Source: Formicarius rufipectus (taxonomy: Eukaryota > Chordata > Aves > Passeriformes > Formicariidae). Taken from it: a stretch of 64,000 nucleotides of DNA. Shown here one piece after another: positions 59,651 through 64,000 of this stretch. Where the stretch lies: contig VXAU01001099.1 in assembly GCA_013399695.1 (NCBI GenBank), positions 806,001 through 870,000 on the forward strand, written 5' to 3'. The stretch's first letter is position 1. Each line of letters opens with the position of its first letter. The translations under genes were made by a program, and so were the position numbers. The notes beneath the pieces are model-generated. The model was not told where the DNA came from, searched no databases, and was given only the letters and a program-made list of their open reading frames with translations.

Positions 59651-62600
59651 GTTACATTCCCTTCCAGGCTTTTGGCTCTTCTCAAGGGATCAAAGTTATT
59701 GGCTAGACAAAAATATTCTCAAAAAAACCTTCTGGGATTCCTAAGTGAATCCATACAAGCTTGCACATTGAAAATATATTTTCCTTGTAGAGAAAGTTTG
59801 CTTATTTTGAAATTCTTAATTGCTAGTTGACTGGGAGTTGCTTTATTTTTTTCACCTGCTAAAAGTATATTCTCCTTCTTCCCAGATAATAAACACAAAT
59901 ATTTACGGAACACTTTTTCTTTTAATGTATTAGTAATAACAACTTTATTAGCTACAGGTGTAATAGTCTTACTGAAGGTTTAATATTTTTGCCCCAATAT
60001 ACTAAAGAAGTCCCCTGTGTGTTGAGTTCACCCAGCTCAAAACTACTTTCCTGGTGTCTTTTTCTTCCCTTATTAATGTCTTTAATTGCTGTATCAGTTT
60101 AAGTAGATAATTTCCTCTTCCTTACCCTCTATGGACCAAAGTGTTCTGTTACATGGTTAGCTGAGACTTTGTTCTGGGGTTATCTGTCACCAAAACTCCC
60201 CTAGTATTATTTGTATTCCTAATATTTGATATGGGATGAAAAATTAACATCAAGTTAAAAGTAAAAATGCCTCCCAGATAATGTGTCCATTTAAAATGAT
60301 CACATTTTTACAGGAGCAAAATGAGCCATGGTCCTAAGAGGCAGTGAAGAGAACATTAGAGCTATGTGGATACCACTATAGGTCTCAGTACAGAGAGCAG
60401 AGGACACCAGTCGGAACTTATAAGGCTGACAAATGGTAAAACTTATGGTAAAGCTAATGGTAATTAGCTTTCCCAGCTCCTTACTAAAAAAAAAAAAAAA
60501 ATGTTCCTAATTCAACGCAGAATGAAAACCTGAACACAGTCACTAATTTACATGCATAATTTTTAATTAGTATCAGATTTTCTTCCTGAATATGACATTT
60601 GTAATATTTTCATGACATATTCCCTAGCATCTTGCTGTTCTATTTCTAAGGTGTAAAACTCACAATCTGCAAATTTTCATAAGTTTCTTGCTCACATTTT
60701 TTTTCTTATCTTCCTTTCTTCTCTTGTATCACATCATCCAAGACCTGTGCCTTATTTTTCCAAGAAACATTCACTTGTCTCCAGAAGCCAAACTATTTGT
60801 TCCTTTAGTTGTTTTTGCCAGATAGTTTAAAACAGTTTCTATGTATAATCCCATAAATCTCTGTGTAATTTAAATGCGTTTATTTCTATCTGCCCGGAAT
60901 GGATTTCTGCTTCAAGATGCTCATAATTCACCTCCCATATTTCAAACATTGCTTTCATCTCTTTGTATTGACTAAATATCTTCTTTTCACTTTTTTGAGA
61001 TTCATCCAAAAAAGCTTTCATATGACCTTTTAATTCCTTTTAGTATTGGTCTTTAACATCGAGTTCATAGGTGACAATTGCCAAGGAGGATTCTTTGTTA
61101 TTGGTCACTCACAAGAATTTTGAAACCTACATCTGAAGCCAATAGCAAGAGCACAATCCAATACAGCCTCTCTATGTTATGTGTTCAGCATTTTTGAAAG
61201 TTGGAATCACTACTTATAGAATGATTCTAAAAATATTTCAGTAGTGATGACCTATTCTACTTTGTACCAGCCACTTGAGCTGTATTATCAATCTCTTTAT
61301 GATTTTCTCATGGAATTTTATCTTCCGACATAGCAGATATGAAGGTTTTGATTTTTGCGTAGCTCAAGAAGTATCTGTTTTTGTTGCTTTTTAGGATAAT
61401 GTGTTCTGATCTATTTGCTCTCTGATGTTGGAATCCTAATTTGTTTATCTAAATCTGGAAGAAGGCCTGTGACTGCAGGTTGTGAATTGCCATTTATATC
61501 ATGTGGACATCTGTAAAATGCTTGTGATGTTTCATATTTGCCTGAATCCATAAGCAGTGAAAACCAAAAACAACCCAAAGAGCAACAGTTTACCATGAGG
61601 TCACATCAAATCCTGTAGGAAAATTACATTTTAAGTTCCAATGCACAGATACTCTCAAAAGAGGAAGACAAAACAAACTTTTTCTTTATAACATTCATCT
61701 TAAGTACAGGCAAAATAAATGTTTGTGAGCTTAGATAACTATGTGTTCAGGTGGAAAACTTGAAAGGAAAATAAAAATGGTAGAGATGCTAGATGTTCCT
61801 AAAATAAATCACATCTTTGGAAAATCTAGACTACTGAACTGCTCATTGTTTTTGTAAATTACATGACTTGCATTTTCTGTTTCACAAACAATTAACTCTG
61901 TCCACCAAAGTCAGACTTTGTTTTAATCTGAGAGCTGTTGAAAAAACAGAATTATCTGATAACTAATAATGCCCATCATGCCTGCTGATGAATTAGGAAG
62001 AAAGAATAATCTTGAGTCTTCATTTTGTTCCTCCAACTTTGCAACACAGAATTAATCCCAATTAGAGTGAGCCAGAAAGAAAAACAGTTTCTGAGGGTTT
62101 TGTTATTCTCGTTAAAATTATTATATAACTTGGTTTTGAATAAATATAAACAAATTTCAAAAGGATTACTCATGAAATGGGCTTATATATACCACAAGAT
62201 TTGCAGATGCTCAGTGAAATTAATACTTTTCTCAGGATCAGTCCAGTGGTTTGCAGTTCTGGTTTGAGCCACGTTTCCAGGGCTTCCTAAATCCTGAGTT
62301 CCTACCTGAGAACCCAAAAGCCTATGTCTGTCTACTTGCTGAAAGAAGGACTCTTGGAGCAAGCTCTGCATTCTTGGTTTTCAAGCAGATGCTCAGGAGA
62401 CTTTCCTCAAGTTTGACCAGGATGACTCAACCAATTCTTGTGGTTTTACTTTTGCTAGAAAACATCTCATTAACTGCTCTGGTGGATGAGATTAGTAACT
62501 TGCATTTAAGGTTCAACTTAGTTTCACTTCAGTCTTAAGGAAAAATATCTAGCTTAAAAATACAATTGCTCATAAATTTATATGTAATTCACAAAACAAG

Positions 62601-64000
62601 CAGATGAGAATTACTCAAAAATAGCATGAAAATATGTGATAAATGTCAGCAAGAATAACTTTTTAAGCCATTTTTAATCTGTGTATTTCTTTAGTTTCTT
62701 CACACCCACACAAAATAAACAACCAATATAAATAATATGCCCATGTAGATAATTCATTGAATTAAATAAAGAAATGAAAAACAGAACCAAACTTTTTTAT
62801 AGAGAATCAACTATACAAAAATGAATTTTTAAATTAGAAAGAAACGTTCAGTCCAGAAATCCTACTAGGTCTATCTCAGAGGTTCCTCATTATCCTTTGC
62901 TTTTGAAATACCCACTCTGAAATAGGTTCTCAGCAGTGTTGAATTCAAAGGAAAGAAAGATGCCTGTGAATCACTTCTCCATTCCCACAATGCAGTCTTT
63001 ATAAAGTGAAATGCTGACAGCTTTGTGGTAGAGGTTCTCAGAGGAACCACTCAGTTGTAGAGAGAACCAGCTGCTTACAGTATGCAGTGGTTCCACTTCA
63101 TTTTCAATAATGAGAAAATGGGAGCCCCAATGCAGGTATAGCAATTCTCGCTTATTACTTCATTATCTGTTTTGAAAAAGCTTTAAATAATGCTGAGTGA
63201 CTGGACAGGGCTACAGCAGCACTTCTTCTTTGGCTGACAAATCCAAGATTCCTGATGTTCCCAAGAGATCTATCACCGCAGTGAGTCTCTTATCTCAGTG
63301 ACAGCAATAGGCAAAGCTAAACTTATTCATGGCCTTTCTTCTGGAAGTCAGGTCTTCTGACCCAAGACTGAAGGCATCAAAGAAGAGCTCTACGTTTCAG
63401 CCATTTCAAACTCTGCAGCTTTCACTGTGACTTTTGAAAGCCTCACATGTATTTTTTTATTTTAGCTGAGTCAAGGGAAATATTCAAATTCAGAATATTA
63501 TCTAGTGGACCTGACAATGTCCACTCTGCCTTTAGAGCATATAAATATGATCAAAGTTGAGCAGTGAAATATCAAATGCTTCCTTCCTGCATTACTTGGG
63601 ACATGGTGGTCTGAGAGCAGAGACAAGAAGTTTCACCTTGTGGATGGTGGGTGTAGTCAGTCTTGCAAGGAAGTCTGCTGTCGGTCTGACATAGCACTAA
63701 GGATAGGGACAGTGGTAGAGTCCTGGAAGGGGTTTGCACCTCATCACAACTGGTTGTAGAGAACCAGATGTGACCTAAATGGGGCAGAGTAGGAAAACAC
63801 TGGCATCTTTACTAAACTGCCTCTGAGTCACTCTACGAGAAGGACAGGAAATGGGAACATTTTAGGCATGATGCCTTGCTCAGGATGGCGCCTGGGGTTG
63901 CAATCTAGCTCTTAGAGTAGCAGCCAAAAATGTAGTGATGACTCCTGCCACGATAGTTACATAGCTCCAATGTCACATCTTTCAACAAGCAAAGTAATAC
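59651..64000. other. Long non-coding stretch, no gene seen
   Basis: About 4.3 kb of AT-rich sequence. A 16-bp A run lies at 60486-60501. Short open frames, for example 60839-61021 (minus, lysine/glutamate-rich) and 62251-62538 (plus), have no domain I recognise. A further decayed LINE body upstream of the 59215 fragment is conceivable, but I could not support it. Confidence 0.45.

Noticed and set aside
60839..61021. Lysine/glutamate-rich minus-strand frame that might be a LINE ORF1 coiled coil
   Set aside because: Only 60 codons, no family signature, and no supporting LINE sequence could be recognised around it.
1..64000. CRISPR array, operon or other prokaryotic-style system
   Set aside because: There are no regularly spaced repeats, no dense co-directional genes and no ribosome-binding-site pattern. 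The repeats are vertebrate (avian) retroelements.

Overview
The window looks like non-coding nuclear DNA from a bird. The clearest clues are the mobile elements. There are several 5'-truncated CR1 LINE fragments, three of which keep recognisable pieces of the ORF2 C-terminus and the typical CR1 3' tail. There is also a solo LTR of the avian ERVL type (56361-57364, TG...CA ends, 5-bp target-site duplication AATGG). The base composition is AT-rich, and there are many A/T homopolymers and (TTTG)-like tracts. A passerine or another neoavian bird is plausible, but the sequence alone does not fix the species.

I recognise no protein-coding gene, rRNA, functional tRNA or CRISPR array. The longest open frames (60-139 codons) are chance frames, CR1 or LTR sequence read as protein, G/T-rich low-complexity tracts, or runs of N. 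The window is best read as intergenic DNA or the inside of a very large intron. A few short segments have good splice-site architecture. The best is 51022-51119 on the + strand, with a strong polypyrimidine acceptor, 98 nt open in one frame, and a GTAAGA donor. They are offered only as candidates.

Layout: 1-22652 is mostly unique sequence with one antisense CR1 tail (5893-5970), a perfect 15-bp-arm palindrome (5417-5447) and simple repeats. 22653-26201 is a damaged assembly segment: a 35-bp T run ending in a single N, a ~1.6-kb piece, a 567-N gap, and a second copy of the same piece at about 99.7% identity ending in another single N. This is most likely a false haplotype duplication. 26202-47765 is unique sequence with two sense CR1 3' ends (28747-29178, 45711-45892) and two long G/T-rich tracts. 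47766-48184 is a GC-rich 419-bp insertion flanked by exact 12-bp direct repeats. On its minus strand it carries both tRNA-like Pol III A/B boxes and an LTR-end/primer-binding-site-like junction. 50100-51565 holds two CR1 fragments and the best exon candidate. 56356-57369 is the solo LTR with its target-site duplications. 59215-59650 is an old antisense CR1 ORF2 fragment. The remainder to 64000 is unassigned AT-rich sequence.

The main points for a second look are the suspected false duplication at 22.7-26.2 kb, the composite insertion at 47.8-48.2 kb, and the exon-like segment at 51.0 kb.
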